64,000 nt of DNA from Mesohalobacter halotolerans (GCF_006120725.1 NZ_SWMU01000003.1:186001-250000), one strand, 5' to 3'; counted from the stretch's first letter, positions 8,712 to 17,763 are shown. Made by a program: numbers and translations. Notes: generated by a model from the letters alone, not told the origin.

Positions 8712-10082
8712 ATGCTCAACATATCTAAATACAAACTCAATAAAGAAGAAGACCTTAGCAGGTATGATTCGATGAAATTTGTCAATTTCAAGAACAGGTA
8801 TATTACCTTTAATAAAATTATGACTACTATAGGAATTGTATTTCTTATTTTTATGTTTTTGCCTTGGACACAAAATGTTAGAGGCACAGGTTATGTCACA
8901 ACCCTAAACCCCAGTGAAAGGCCACAATCTATACAATCTGCCATACCGGGACGAATTGAAAAATGGTATGTTGGCGAAGGTGATGAAGTTGAAAAAGGCG
9001 ACACAATAGTATTTATTTCTGAAATTAAAAGTGAATACTTAAACCCACAACTTCTTGATCGAACCAAAGCTCAGATTACTTCAAAGATTTTTTCTCAAAG
9101 CTCATATACCGAAAAAGCAGAGCAACTTACTAGGCAAATTGTGGCTTTAAAACAAGAACGAGAACTAAAACTCGAACAAACCAAAAATAAATTGCAACAA
9201 GCCAAGCTGCAGGTAAAAAGTGATAGTATAGATTTAGAAGCCGCTAAAACCCAAATTAGTATTGCTCAGCGTCAGTATGATCGTATAAATCAATTGGAAG
9301 CAGAAGGTCTAAAATCTCGAACAGATTTAGAAAATAAAAAATTAAAACTCCAAGAAAGTCAGGCAAAACTGATATCTCAACAAAATAAACTTTTATCCAG
9401 TCGGAATAAAGTTTTAAATGCTCAAATAGAAATATCAACGATACAAACAAATTACGAAAACAAAATTTCTAAAGCCGAAAGCGATCGTCAATCTGCGCTT
9501 TCAGGTCAATATGATGCCCAAGCAGAAGTTAACAAGTTAGAAAACGAATTGTCAAATTACACTTTAAGAACAGACTTAAGATACATTAAAGCCCCTCAAG
9601 ATGGTTTTATCAATAGGGCTATTCAAAAAGGGATTGGTGAAACCTTTAAAGAAGGTGCAGAAATAGTAAGCATTATGCCAACTGAAATTGATTTGGCTGT
9701 AGAGACCTATGTAAGACCTATTGATTTGCCTCTTATGCATCCAGGCGAAGAAGTTAGAATTATATTTGATGGCTGGCCGGCAATATTCTTTTCGGGTTGG
9801 CCAAATCTTTCTTATGGAACTTATGGCGGCAAAATTGTTGCTGTAGAAAGAAGCATAGATCCAGCAAAAGGCAAATACAGAGTGTTAATAAAACCTGATG
9901 AAAATCAAACGAATTGGCCAGATGTGATCAGGGCAGGTTCTGGAGCTAAAACACTTGCACTGCTTAAAGATGTCCCAATTTGGTATGAAATATGGAGACA
10001 AATTAATGGTTTCCCACCAGATTATTATTTGCCAACAAAACAAAATACCAACTCGGATAAAAACCAAAACACCAAGAAGTAA
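8712..10082 (+). CDS. HlyD-family periplasmic adaptor
   Basis: A 456-residue membrane-fusion protein. A cytosolic N-terminal stretch of about 35 residues is followed by one membrane segment (TTIGIVFLIFMFLPWTQ), the first lipoyl half (IPGRIEKWYVGEGDEVEKGD), a long Gln/Lys/Glu-rich coiled-coil hairpin (about 115-290), the second lipoyl half (LRYIKAPQDGFINRAIQKG) and a beta-barrel C-terminal region. It starts 3 bp after the ABC stop and its TAA overlaps the TolC ATG as TAATG, so the three export parts are translated together. It would connect the inner-membrane ABC protein to the outer-membrane TolC protein. Confidence 0.9.
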   Translation: MLNISKYKLNKEEDLSRYDSMKFVNFKNRYITFNKIMTTIGIVFLIFMFLPWTQNVRGTGYVTTLNPSERPQSIQSAIPGRIEKWYVGEGDEVEKGDTIVFISEIKSEYLNPQLLDRTKAQITSKIFSQSSYTEKAEQLTRQIVALKQERELKLEQTKNKLQQAKLQVKSDSIDLEAAKTQISIAQRQYDRINQLEAEGLKSRTDLENKKLKLQESQAKLISQQNKLLSSRNKVLNAQIEISTIQTNYENKISKAESDRQSALSGQYDAQAEVNKLENELSNYTLRTDLRYIKAPQDGFINRAIQKGIGETFKEGAEIVSIMPTEIDLAVETYVRPIDLPLMHPGEEVRIIFDGWPAIFFSGWPNLSYGTYGGKIVAVERSIDPAKGKYRVLIKPDENQTNWPDVIRAGSGAKTLALLKDVPIWYEIWRQINGFPPDYYLPTKQNTNSDKNQNTKK

Positions 10083-11473
10083 TGCGTATCACCTTGCTTT
10101 GTTTATTGCTGGCTGTAAGTACTTACGGACAAACCCAAAGCGATTTAGGTATTCTAGGACTAGAAGAATATTTGGGTTGGGTAAAGCAGTACCATCCTGT
10201 TGCTAAGCAAGCTGATTTGAGAATCTCAGAAGCTCAAGCTCAGTTGCTGAGAGCTCGAGGGGCTTTTGATCCAAAAATAGAGATTGATTGGGATAACAAA
10301 GATTTTGACGAAAAAGAATACTACAACATTCTAAACTCAAGCTTTAAAATTCCGACTTGGTTTGGTATTGAACTAGCCGCTGGTTTTGAAAGAAACTCAG
10401 GCGTCTTACTTAACCCACAAAATAACGTCCCGGAAAATGGCTTGTATAAAGCGGGTATTTCAGTCCCACTAGGTCAAGGTCTGTTTATCAATAAGAGGAT
10501 GGCTGGTCTTCGACAGGCAAAAATACTTCAAAATCTCAATGAAGCAGAGCGCCAAATGGAAGTTAATAAAGTACTATACGAAGCTAGTTTAGCCTATTTT
10601 GAGTGGTATGTAGCCAACAAGGAAGTCCAACTCTTTGAAAATACGCTAGAACAAGCTGAGATAAGATTTAACGGCATTAGACAAAGTGCTTTAGCTGGAG
10701 ATTTACCTGCTATTGATACTTTAGAAGCTGGTATCATCAAAAAAAATAGAGCCTTAAGTTTAGAACGCGCTAATCTAAAATTAATTGAAAAGCGTTTAGA
10801 ACTTTCTAACTTTTTGTGGATAGACGATAATGTCCCGGTAGAATTAAATCCTGATATCTCACCTGAAGACCTCAACAATACAGATGTTGATGCAATTTTA
10901 CAAACCAACCTTATTGTTTTAGAAGATTATGATCTCAATTCTCATCCAAAACTTAGGGCCTTAAATTACAAATTAGATCAACTCAATATTGAGCGAAGAC
11001 TTAAAGCTGAAATGCTCAAACCCCAATTAGATATTGAATATAATTTTATCAATGAAAATATAAGTAATATTGACAACTATGATATTGGTGAGTATACTTT
11101 TGGGGTCTACTTTAAGCTACCTATTTTTTTGAGAAAAGAAAGAGGTGAGTTAAATCTTACAAAAGCCAAAGTTCAACAAACCGAATTTGAGTTAGACTTG
11201 GTAAATACTCAAATCACAAACAAAATCAGTCAAATAGAAAATCAAATATTGTCTTATCAGAGACAAGTCACTGCAAGCCAGGACATCGCAAATGACAATC
11301 AAGCCCTACTCGAAGGAGAAGAACGGAAGTTCAGCTTTGGAGAAAGTTCTGTATTTCTACTTAACCAAAGAGAAGTTAAATATATAGAAGCCCAACTCAA
11401 ATACATCGAAACACTAAACAAGTTACTTAACTCAAGAGCCAAGTTATTCAACATTTTAGCACTAGAGTTATAG
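10082..11473 (+). CDS. TolC-family outer-membrane efflux protein
   Basis: A 463-residue protein with a signal peptide (MRITLLCLLLAVSTYGQ) and two repeats of the TolC type: long helical stretches (residues about 150-220 and 360-460) separated by predicted beta segments such as FKIPTWFGIELAAGFE and YTFGVYFKLPIFLRKE. There is no lipobox. The start codon overlaps the HlyD stop (TAATG). Its stop codon overlaps the convergent DUF3179 gene by 6 bp, and no terminator hairpin lies between them. It forms the outer-membrane duct of the exporter encoded just upstream. Confidence 0.9.
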   Translation: MRITLLCLLLAVSTYGQTQSDLGILGLEEYLGWVKQYHPVAKQADLRISEAQAQLLRARGAFDPKIEIDWDNKDFDEKEYYNILNSSFKIPTWFGIELAAGFERNSGVLLNPQNNVPENGLYKAGISVPLGQGLFINKRMAGLRQAKILQNLNEAERQMEVNKVLYEASLAYFEWYVANKEVQLFENTLEQAEIRFNGIRQSALAGDLPAIDTLEAGIIKKNRALSLERANLKLIEKRLELSNFLWIDDNVPVELNPDISPEDLNNTDVDAILQTNLIVLEDYDLNSHPKLRALNYKLDQLNIERRLKAEMLKPQLDIEYNFINENISNIDNYDIGEYTFGVYFKLPIFLRKERGELNLTKAKVQQTEFELDLVNTQITNKISQIENQILSYQRQVTASQDIANDNQALLEGEERKFSFGESSVFLLNQREVKYIEAQLKYIETLNKLLNSRAKLFNILALEL

Positions 11474-12220
11474 GTCTTTTACATCAGATACATCTTGGTA
11501 TTGCGGCCATGATGATGGTCGCTCAAAATCCTGACCTGATATCAAAATTTTTGCACTTGGGTATTTTAATTTTATTTGCTTCCATGTCGTATCTTCCCAA
11601 TTAGTTTTATCATAAATGTGTAGTTTGGCACCTTTCATTTTGCCAGAAACCGCCTTACCAATTAAAGGCCACCACAAGCTTTCAGTTTCTCTATCCCAAA
11701 AAACAAACCCATCTTTACCATCCCAAATATCAGGATCATAGTACGTATAACCGCTTAACCCAAAAGTAAAAACTTTATCGCCATAATCTCGCTTATAAAT
11801 AGCGCCGAGGTCTGCCAGAACACAATAGGCTGCCATAATGGGCTTGCCATTCAATTTGTCGTTTACAATTTCGTGTCTTGTTAAATCCTGAATGCTGTAT
11901 GCTTTAACTTCATCACCAGATTTTGCAACTAAAAAACGATCACTATCATCCCAGTGTTTGTCTGCTTTTTGAATACTTGTAAATTTAGGTTTTAATAAGG
12001 CTGGAAAGGCTTCTCGTCCTAAGCCATAATGAAATTGATCTTCTTCCAAAGATAAATTAGAAACATTAAAATGCTGATTTTCTTTTTGGCCACCATAAAG
12101 CAGGCGTTTACCATCTTCGTTAAAAAATTTTCCCAACTCAACCGAAACGGGTCGCTGTCGATTTTGAGCAATTAAGGATGTACTCAAAAGAAGTATCAAA
12201 ATAGAACCAATAGTTTTCAT
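11468..12220 (-). CDS. DUF3179 domain protein, exported
   Basis: A 250-residue protein with a signal peptide ending near LIAQ, then a DUF3179 domain recognised by VKAYSIQDLTRHEIVND, KPIMAAYCVL, FGLSGYTYYDPDIWD and FWDRETESLWWPLIGKAVSG. Many family members carry a Cys-x-x-Cys in the segment after the conserved Tyr-Cys; here the segment reads YCVLADLG, so the second Cys is missing. The function of the family is not established. It is convergent with tolC (6-bp overlap) and divergent from the GNAT-like gene, so it appears to be a single-gene unit. Confidence 0.8.
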   Translation of the reverse strand: MKTIGSILILLLSTSLIAQNRQRPVSVELGKFFNEDGKRLLYGGQKENQHFNVSNLSLEEDQFHYGLGREAFPALLKPKFTSIQKADKHWDDSDRFLVAKSGDEVKAYSIQDLTRHEIVNDKLNGKPIMAAYCVLADLGAIYKRDYGDKVFTFGLSGYTYYDPDIWDGKDGFVFWDRETESLWWPLIGKAVSGKMKGAKLHIYDKTNWEDTTWKQIKLKYPSAKILISGQDFERPSSWPQYQDVSDVKDL

Positions 12221-12309
12221 AGCTTAATGTTTATGTATACTGTCGAATAATTAATGAATAAATTACTTTATTTTAAATAAACCTAAAATTTGAGTGAATA
12301 TAATTACTT

Positions 12310-12918
12310 TTGAAAAAAAACAAATTGGATAATATCAACATAAAAAAGGTAACTTCAAACATGGCAGACTTGTTAAAGCAAGTGCCGTCGTCTATGGAAA
12401 TCATCAAGGACGATAAATATAAAGATAAGCGATTCCGTTATTTAGCAGAACACATGATAAATAAAGCCATGGAGCGTGATGCTCTTATTGTCAGTGAAGA
12501 CTATAATGGGATTGCTATTCTATTTGAAGAAGGTGATAACAAAACATCGTTTTGGAATGAAATGGTCACAGATTTAAAACTGGCCATAAACGTTACCGGT
12601 ATAGCAAAAGGTTTGAAAGCTTTGAAAACTCAAGGTTACGTCAAAAAACAAAGGCCAAAACACAAAAAACACCTATACTGCTGGTTTTGGGGTATTATGC
12701 CTGAAGGACGTGATGTTGATGACAAGCGCATAGCCTACAAAATGAAAGATCAGATTATTGCAAAATCTCACGAAACCGGATTGCCTATCTATGCAGAAAC
12801 ACGAATAAAACGCGTTTATATTGTTTACAGACGCTACAAATTTGAATGTTTTCACAAATGGCAACACCCAAGCGGTGATACAATGTATTTTATGAAGTAC
12901 GAACCACCTCAATCATGA
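12310..12918 (+). CDS. Probable GNAT-family N-acetyltransferase
   Basis: A 202-residue frame beginning at TTG. A GNAT-like order is visible: an opening strand and helix, ALIVSEDYNGIAILFEE as central strands, CWFWGIMPEGRDVDD where the acetyl-CoA-binding region should be, then TGLPIYAET and VYIVYRRYKFECFHKWQHP, the typical closing strands of bacterial GNATs. The usual Q/R-x-x-G-x-G/A loop is not clear (GRDVDDKRIAYKM occupies it). An ATG at 12361 gives a 185-residue version, but the TTG start keeps the first strand. The TTG overlaps a TACTTTTG match to the -7 box, leaving the start ambiguous. The acceptor substrate is unknown. Confidence 0.6.
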   Translation: MKKNKLDNINIKKVTSNMADLLKQVPSSMEIIKDDKYKDKRFRYLAEHMINKAMERDALIVSEDYNGIAILFEEGDNKTSFWNEMVTDLKLAINVTGIAKGLKALKTQGYVKKQRPKHKKHLYCWFWGIMPEGRDVDDKRIAYKMKDQIIAKSHETGLPIYAETRIKRVYIVYRRYKFECFHKWQHPSGDTMYFMKYEPPQS

Positions 12919-14079
12919 CTTTTGACTAAATTGTTCTACATCTTTTACTGTAATAGTATCTCCTCCTAAAATTATTAGGCGTTCAATAACATTTCTCAAC
13001 TCTCTGATATTACCAGTCCATTGATATTCTTTTAATACTTCCAATGCTTTGCTTTCAATAGTTTTCGGAGTGACGCCTTGTTCATTTGCAATAGTTTTTA
13101 AAAAGTGGGCTACAAGTGATGGAATATCTTCAGGTCTTTCATTTAATGAGGGGACAGGAATCATAATTACAGCTAAGCGATGATAAAGATCTTCCCTGAA
13201 TTTCTTCTCTTTGATTTCTTGTTTTAAGTCCTTATTGGTAGCTGCGATGACACGGACGTCAACTTTGATATCCTTATCACTCCCAACACGTTGAATTTTA
13301 TTTTCCTGTAAGGCTCTAAGGACTTTTGCTTGAGCAGATAAACTCATATCTCCGACTTCATCAAGAAATAAAGTACCGCCATTGGCAGCTTCAAATTTTC
13401 CTGCTCTACTTTTATTCGCTGAGGTAAACGCACCTTTGAGATGCCCAAACAATTCACTTTCTATTAATTCAGAAGGTATAGCTGCACAATTGACCTCTAC
13501 CATTGGTGACTTAGAGCGTTCACTTTTTTGATGAATCCAATGTGCCACTAACTCTTTGCCAGTACCATTTTCACCTGTGATTAAAACCCTGGCATCGGTT
13601 GGCGCAACTTTATCAATCATAGATTTTATGCCTTTCATCGCATCAGATTCTCCTATCATTTCATATTTTTTACTGACTTTGCGCTTGAGAGATTTATTTT
13701 CTGTAGCTAATTTATTGTGGTCTAATGCAATTTTTACGGTTTGTAACAGGCGGTTTAAATCTGGTGGTTTAGAGATATAGTCAAAAGCACCTTTGCGCAT
13801 GGTTTCTACAGCAGTTTCAAGATCGCCATGACCTGAAATCATCACAATGGGTAATTCAGGATGTTCAGCTTTGGTTTTTTCTAAAACTTCAATCCCATCC
13901 ATTTTAGGCATCTTAATGTCGCATAATATTAAATCAAAATCTTGATTTTTAATTAATTCTATAGCTTCGACGCCATTAGAAGCCACTTCAATCTGGTATT
14001 TTGAATCGTCTTCTTTCAGGATTTTTACGAGTACGCGTCTTATGGCTTCTTCATCTTCTACAATAAGTAATTTTGACAT
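12913..14079 (-). CDS. NtrC-type sigma-54 response regulator without Fis DNA-binding domain
   Basis: A 388-residue protein with a receiver domain (LLIVEDEEA, phospho-Asp in [14 protein letters not shown], then MISGHGD) and a sigma-54 AAA+ domain (Walker A GENGTGKE, the sigma-54 contact loop [13 protein letters not shown], Walker [13 protein letters not shown]-fingers in [14 protein letters not shown]). It ends at [12 protein letters not shown], directly after the AAA+ lid ([15 protein letters not shown]), so the C-terminal Fis helix-turn-helix found in NtrC is absent. The ATG at 14079 ([11 protein letters not shown]) is preferred over an in-frame start 54 bp upstream. It starts 1 bp after the stop of the DUF6268 gene, indicating one operon. 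No histidine kinase is next to it. Confidence 0.9.
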   Translation of the reverse strand: MSKLLIVEDEEAIRRVLVKILKEDDSKYQIEVASNGVEAIELIKNQDFDLILCDIKMPKMDGIEVLEKTKAEHPELPIVMISGHGDLETAVETMRKGAFDYISKPPDLNRLLQTVKIALDHNKLATENKSLKRKVSKKYEMIGESDAMKGIKSMIDKVAPTDARVLITGENGTGKELVAHWIHQKSERSKSPMVEVNCAAIPSELIESELFGHLKGAFTSANKSRAGKFEAANGGTLFLDEVGDMSLSAQAKVLRALQENKIQRVGSDKDIKVDVRVIAATNKDLKQEIKEKKFREDLYHRLAVIMIPVPSLNERPEDIPSLVAHFLKTIANEQGVTPKTIESKALEVLKEYQWTGNIRELRNVIERLIILGGDTITVKDVEQFSQKS

Positions 14080-14080
14080 T

Positions 14081-14965
14081 TTAGTAAACTTTAAATTTGA
14101 GTCCAAATCTGAAATATATACTATTTTTATCATTTATAGTAAAAATGTCGTCTGCATCTTCATCTCGTAATCTAATATCATTGATTAGTGTATAACCAGA
14201 GTATGCATAAAAACTAAAATTGTCTGTAAATTTATATTGATAACCTAACCCTGACAGCGCAACCAACATAGACAGTTCTGAAGCCTGCTCAGTGACATTA
14301 TTCCTCGTAATGGCAATATCTTTTTGAACATTGGCGTAAAACCCATCTAAGGTTACAAAAACTTGCATAATGTGTTTAGGAGTAAATAAATACTTGATAT
14401 TAGATTTGGGAACCCCTAAGGTATAAGTGAATTTTGAATTTACTTCTTTAAAATAATTGACAAATGGGAGTGGGAAAGGCGTTCCTGCATTGGTATTAAA
14501 CGTTAGGCCTAATATTAACCTAGCTTTCTTTTTGGTTTTGGTTTTTGGTCGAGATTTAATCACATATACAGAGCCATTAAATAGCACATCGTCTGAAGTT
14601 AGAGTCGATTGAAAATTTGATGTAGCGACGACGCCGGCTTCTACAGCATATCGCCAATTTTCTTTGAACTTTCTGAGGTAAGCTAAATTTAGCTTATAAT
14701 ACTGGAACCGATCAAGGTTTTGGGTATTAAAAGCGACTTCATCATTAAACTGAAATTCAACATTTTGATATTCTATACCAGGAATTAAATAATCTTCATG
14801 TTTAAGTTTAATGGGATAATTAAAAAAAGTTTTAAAGCGTCTGAATGAATTATCAGAATCACGTTGTGGGAACCAGGTATATTCAACTCTTGCGATATCA
14901 GAAGATTGAGCAAATATGAATGGCATAAATATTAGAAAACTTAAAGTGCTTAAGCAAAATCTCAT
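14081..14965 (-). CDS. DUF6268-type outer-membrane beta-barrel protein
   Basis: A 294-residue protein with a signal peptide (MRFCLSTLSFLIFMPFIFAQ) and alternating beta-strand patterns to a C-terminal aromatic strand (NSIYFRFGLKFKVY), as expected of an outer-membrane barrel. The segment around FFNYPIKLKHEDYLIPGIEY and the mid-protein AGTPFPLPFVNYF fit the DUF6268 family of Bacteroidota barrels. The ATG at 14965 is preferred to a TTG at 15001 because it begins the signal peptide. It is the first gene of a two-gene unit with the sigma-54 response regulator, which hints at an envelope-sensing link. Its function is not known. Confidence 0.7.
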   Translation of the reverse strand: MRFCLSTLSFLIFMPFIFAQSSDIARVEYTWFPQRDSDNSFRRFKTFFNYPIKLKHEDYLIPGIEYQNVEFQFNDEVAFNTQNLDRFQYYKLNLAYLRKFKENWRYAVEAGVVATSNFQSTLTSDDVLFNGSVYVIKSRPKTKTKKKARLILGLTFNTNAGTPFPLPFVNYFKEVNSKFTYTLGVPKSNIKYLFTPKHIMQVFVTLDGFYANVQKDIAITRNNVTEQASELSMLVALSGLGYQYKFTDNFSFYAYSGYTLINDIRLRDEDADDIFTINDKNSIYFRFGLKFKVY

Positions 14966-15023
14966 TACATAGCATTTTACATCGGATTGATTGAACTGCA
15001 ATTAATTTTCTTTTAAAACAAAA

Positions 15024-15053
15024 CCCATCCGAAAACAAACGTTTAAGGATGGG
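15024..15053 (-). terminator. Second hairpin after dnaJ
   Basis: Arms cccatcc (15024-15030) and ggatggg (15047-15053) can pair; on the minus strand the second arm is followed by TTTTGTTTT. It lies between the dnaJ stop and the DUF6268 start and would reinforce termination of grpE-dnaJ. Confidence 0.55.
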
Positions 15054-15069
15054 AAAAAATTGCTATGAA

Positions 15070-15103
15070 AAAGAAAAAACATCACTAATACACTTAGTGA
15101 TGT
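15070..15103 (-). terminator. Rho-independent terminator of grpE-dnaJ
   Basis: A perfect 10-bp inverted repeat, acatcactaa (15079-15088) and ttagtgatgt (15094-15103), with a 5-nt loop. Read on the minus strand it is followed by a T-rich run (TTTTTCTTTTTC). It lies 35 bp past the dnaJ stop. Confidence 0.8.
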
Positions 15104-15137
15104 TCAAATATAAATAAAAATATGTTAAATTTAACAT

Positions 15138-16262
15138 TTAAGAAAACATATCCTTGACCTTTTCAAAAAAGGATTTATCAGATGTATTGGGCTTAGGCTG
15201 AAAGTTTTCAGCATTTTGCTGACTTTCAAAAAATTGTTGTTGTTCGCGATTTAAATTTTGAGGTGTCCAAACGTTGACATGAACTAATAAGTCACCTGTT
15301 CTATATCTATTGAGGTTTGGAAGACCTTTAGATTTTAATCTGAGTATTTTTCCGCTTTGAACACCAGGTTCTATTTTGATGCGTACTTTACCAGACACCG
15401 TTTCTATTTCTTTAGACACGCCGAGTGCTGCTTCAGAAAAACTAATATAAAGATCGTAATGCAGATTTTCACCATCTCTTTTGAGTAAACTGTGCTCCTC
15501 TACTTCTATCAAAACAATAAGGTCTCCAGCTACACCACTTCCCGGCGCCTCATTTCCTTTTCCTGACACCTTGAGTTGCATCCCATCTTCAACACCAGCT
15601 GGAATTTTGATAGATACTAATTCTTCCTCTACTTTAAGACCATGAGCATCAGTACCAGCTCCTTTTTGATCAATAATTTGACCGCTACCTTGACAAGCAC
15701 TACAAGGCGAAGCCGTCTGCATTCTGCCCAGAATAGTGTTGGTCACTCGTGTAACTTGCCCTGAACCACCACAGGTTGGACAAGTTTTGTATGATGTATC
15801 AGCAGATTTCTTCTTTCTTTTAACTTTTATTTTTTTCTCAACGCCTTTAGCGACGTCTTGAAGTGATAACTTGACACGTATTCTCAGGTTGCTCCCTTTG
15901 GAACGTCCTTGACGGCCAAATCCTCCGAAGCCAGAAAATCCACCTCCACCTGAACCCCCAAAAGCTGAACCGAAAATATCACCAAATTGACTGAATATAT
16001 CATCCATATCCATGCCACCACCACTAAATCCACCGCTTCCGTCAAAAGCAGAGTGACCAAATTGGTCGTATTTCGCTTTTTTCTCAGGATTACTTAATAC
16101 CTCATAAGCCTCGGCAGCTTTTTTAAACATAGTCTCAGCCCCGGCATCATCTGGATTTTTATCGGGATGATATTTTATGGCTAGTTTTCTATATGCTTTT
16201 TTAATTTCAGCCGCAGATGCATTTTTATCTACACCTAAAATATCATAATAATCTTCTTTCAT
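15138..16262 (-). CDS. dnaJ: Chaperone DnaJ (Hsp40)
   Basis: A 374-residue DnaJ: J domain (residues 1-70, with the HPD triad in YHPDKNPDD), a Gly/Phe-rich linker ([11 protein letters not shown]), a Cys-rich region and the C-terminal substrate-binding domain. The Cys-rich region has only two CxxCxGxG units (CPTCGGSG and CSACQGSG) rather than four, hence probably one zinc. To my knowledge this is usual for flavobacterial DnaJ. It stimulates DnaK ATPase and delivers unfolded clients. It follows grpE by 40 bp on the same strand and is followed by a strong terminator. Confidence 0.96.
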   Translation of the reverse strand: MKEDYYDILGVDKNASAAEIKKAYRKLAIKYHPDKNPDDAGAETMFKKAAEAYEVLSNPEKKAKYDQFGHSAFDGSGGFSGGGMDMDDIFSQFGDIFGSAFGGSGGGGFSGFGGFGRQGRSKGSNLRIRVKLSLQDVAKGVEKKIKVKRKKKSADTSYKTCPTCGGSGQVTRVTNTILGRMQTASPCSACQGSGQIIDQKGAGTDAHGLKVEEELVSIKIPAGVEDGMQLKVSGKGNEAPGSGVAGDLIVLIEVEEHSLLKRDGENLHYDLYISFSEAALGVSKEIETVSGKVRIKIEPGVQSGKILRLKSKGLPNLNRYRTGDLLVHVNVWTPQNLNREQQQFFESQQNAENFQPKPNTSDKSFFEKVKDMFS

Positions 16263-16302
16263 CTAATTAGTTTTTTTGGTCTGTTCCAAATTAAAGTAAC
16301 AC

Positions 16303-16974
16303 CTATTTGCCAGTGACAACTTTAGGAAATCTTATTATTTTTTCACCTAAAGTGTAGCCTCTTTCTACAACATCTACAATTTTTCCTTTCATAGATTTGT
16401 CTGGTGCAGGTATTTGAGTTACGGCTTCATGGATGTCACCATCAAAGGTATCGCCTTCTTTGACATTCATAGGTTCTAAGCCTTTTGACCTAAGTGTTTC
16501 TCTCAATTTGTTATTAATGAGCTCAACTCCTTCAATAAGGTTTTTGTCTTTAGATTTATTGATTTCTTTTAATGCTCTGTCAAAATCATCCAAAACAGGC
16601 AACATAGCTTGCATGAGCTCTTGTGAAGCAGTTTTAAATAATTCTAAACGCTCTTTACTTGTTCTTCTTTTGTAATTCTCAAATTCAGCGAACAGTCTTA
16701 AGTATTTATCTTTTTGTTTTTCCACATCTAGCTGAAGTTGCTCTTCTTTTGTCAGAGATTCTTCTGCTTGATCATCTGCTGAGCTCTCCTGTGAAGTGTT
16801 TTTATCATCAACCTCATTTTGCGTCTTAGAATCAGCTTCATTTTTTGGGGTATCCTGTGATTTTGACGCTTTATTTTTAGCTTTTGAATTGTGTTCTTTA
16901 GACGAAGATTGTTTTGTGCTTTTTTTATCCTTGTCTAAAGCTTCATCTTTTATTGTTGTATTTTCTTTTTTCAT
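16303..16974 (-). CDS. grpE: Nucleotide exchange factor GrpE
   Basis: A 223-residue GrpE. The first 80 residues are a low-complexity Lys/Ser/Asp/Glu-rich tail, longer than in E. coli GrpE. Then follow the long dimerising helix (LRLFAEFENYKRRTSKERLE), PVLDDFDRAL, and the beta-wing signature (DTFDGDIHEAVTQIP, GYTLGEKIIRFPKVVTG). GrpE releases ADP from DnaK. It is the first gene of grpE-dnaJ. A 126-bp spacer with repeated TTGTCA-type elements separates it from the divergent YceI gene. Confidence 0.95.
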   Translation of the reverse strand: MKKENTTIKDEALDKDKKSTKQSSSKEHNSKAKNKASKSQDTPKNEADSKTQNEVDDKNTSQESSADDQAEESLTKEEQLQLDVEKQKDKYLRLFAEFENYKRRTSKERLELFKTASQELMQAMLPVLDDFDRALKEINKSKDKNLIEGVELINNKLRETLRSKGLEPMNVKEGDTFDGDIHEAVTQIPAPDKSMKGKIVDVVERGYTLGEKIIRFPKVVTGK

Positions 16975-17000
16975 ACTAATTAATTATATTATATTTTAAA

Positions 17001-17067
17001 TTGTCAAATCAATTGCCAAGACAACTTTTATGTCAAATTGTCATCATTTTAAAGATTCGCAAAATTA
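17001..17067 (-). promoter_or_regulatory. Candidate promoter and TGTCAAAT repeats upstream of grpE
   Basis: The 8-mer tgtcaaat occurs at 17002-17009 and 17031-17038, with further ttgtca at 17038-17043 and the mirrored ttgccaagacaa between them. On the minus strand a TAATTTTG match to the Bacteroidota -7 box lies at 17067-17060, which would place the repeats in the 5' leader of grpE-dnaJ. I see no good -33 box at normal spacing. A heat-shock operator is an inference. Confidence 0.4.
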
Positions 17068-17100
17068 AGTATTTTTACTTCAATTAAAATTTTAATTCAT

Positions 17101-17763
17101 ATGAAAAAGTCATTAAACTTTATCTGTCTATTAACCTTATTCAACGTTGCAATAGGGTGTAAAACTGATGAAAAAAAAGAAAAAATATCAAAACCAGAAC
17201 CTGCTTTAAATGTTTCAGGACAATTTGAAGTTGATGAAGATTCGTCTATAATTAATTGGGTGGGCTCAAAACCTACAGGAGAACACAATGGTTCTATGAA
17301 GGTTCAGTCTGGCGAAATGGAACTTAAAGAGGGTAAATTAGTTTCAGGTAAGTTTACCATTGCGATGAAAAGTATAGTAGTTGAAGATTTAAAAGGTCAA
17401 GACAAAATTGACTTAGAAAACCATTTAAAAGGTACTGTAGAAGGTAAGGAAGATCACTTTTTTAATATTAAAAAGTATCCTAAAGCGTACTTTAAAATCA
17501 AATCAGTAGAGCCTTATAAAAATAAATTCAAAATAAAAGGCGATTTAGAACTCAAAGGGGCGATAAATTCTGTTGAATTTGTTTCTGAGATTAAATTTGG
17601 AAATGATATGCAAGCTGTAAAAATCTTAAGTGAGCAATTTAAGATCGATAGAACCAAATGGGGCATCTCGTTTATGTCACAATCAGTTTTTGATGACTTG
17701 AAAGATAAATTTATCAGTGATGAGATTTTACTTCAAATATATATAAAGGCCTTTAAAGTATAA
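17101..17763 (+). CDS. YceI-family lipoprotein
   Basis: A 220-residue protein with a lipoprotein signal (MKKSLNFICLLTLFNVAIGC; Cys20 as lipidation site), a Lys/Glu-rich linker, and a YceI lipocalin-like domain seen in SIINWVGSKPTGEHNG, SGKFTIAMKSIVVEDL, LENHLKGTVEGKEDHFFN and YFKIKSVEPYK. YceI domains bind polyisoprenoid-type lipids in the few studied cases; the ligand here is unknown. It is convergent with the DUF3467-rpoCB block and divergent from grpE. Confidence 0.88.
   Translation: MKKSLNFICLLTLFNVAIGCKTDEKKEKISKPEPALNVSGQFEVDEDSSIINWVGSKPTGEHNGSMKVQSGEMELKEGKLVSGKFTIAMKSIVVEDLKGQDKIDLENHLKGTVEGKEDHFFNIKKYPKAYFKIKSVEPYKNKFKIKGDLELKGAINSVEFVSEIKFGNDMQAVKILSEQFKIDRTKWGISFMSQSVFDDLKDKFISDEILLQIYIKAFKV

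Noticed and set aside
9955-10206. Small plus-strand frame across the HlyD-TolC junction as a peptide substrate of the exporter
   Set aside because: It overlaps both genes in another frame, has no leader-peptide or double-Gly motif, and the TAATG coupling of the two real genes leaves no room for it.
15138-16262. DnaJ with only two CxxCxGxG units as a novel variant
   Set aside because: To my knowledge this is the usual flavobacterial form; the rest of the protein is normal.
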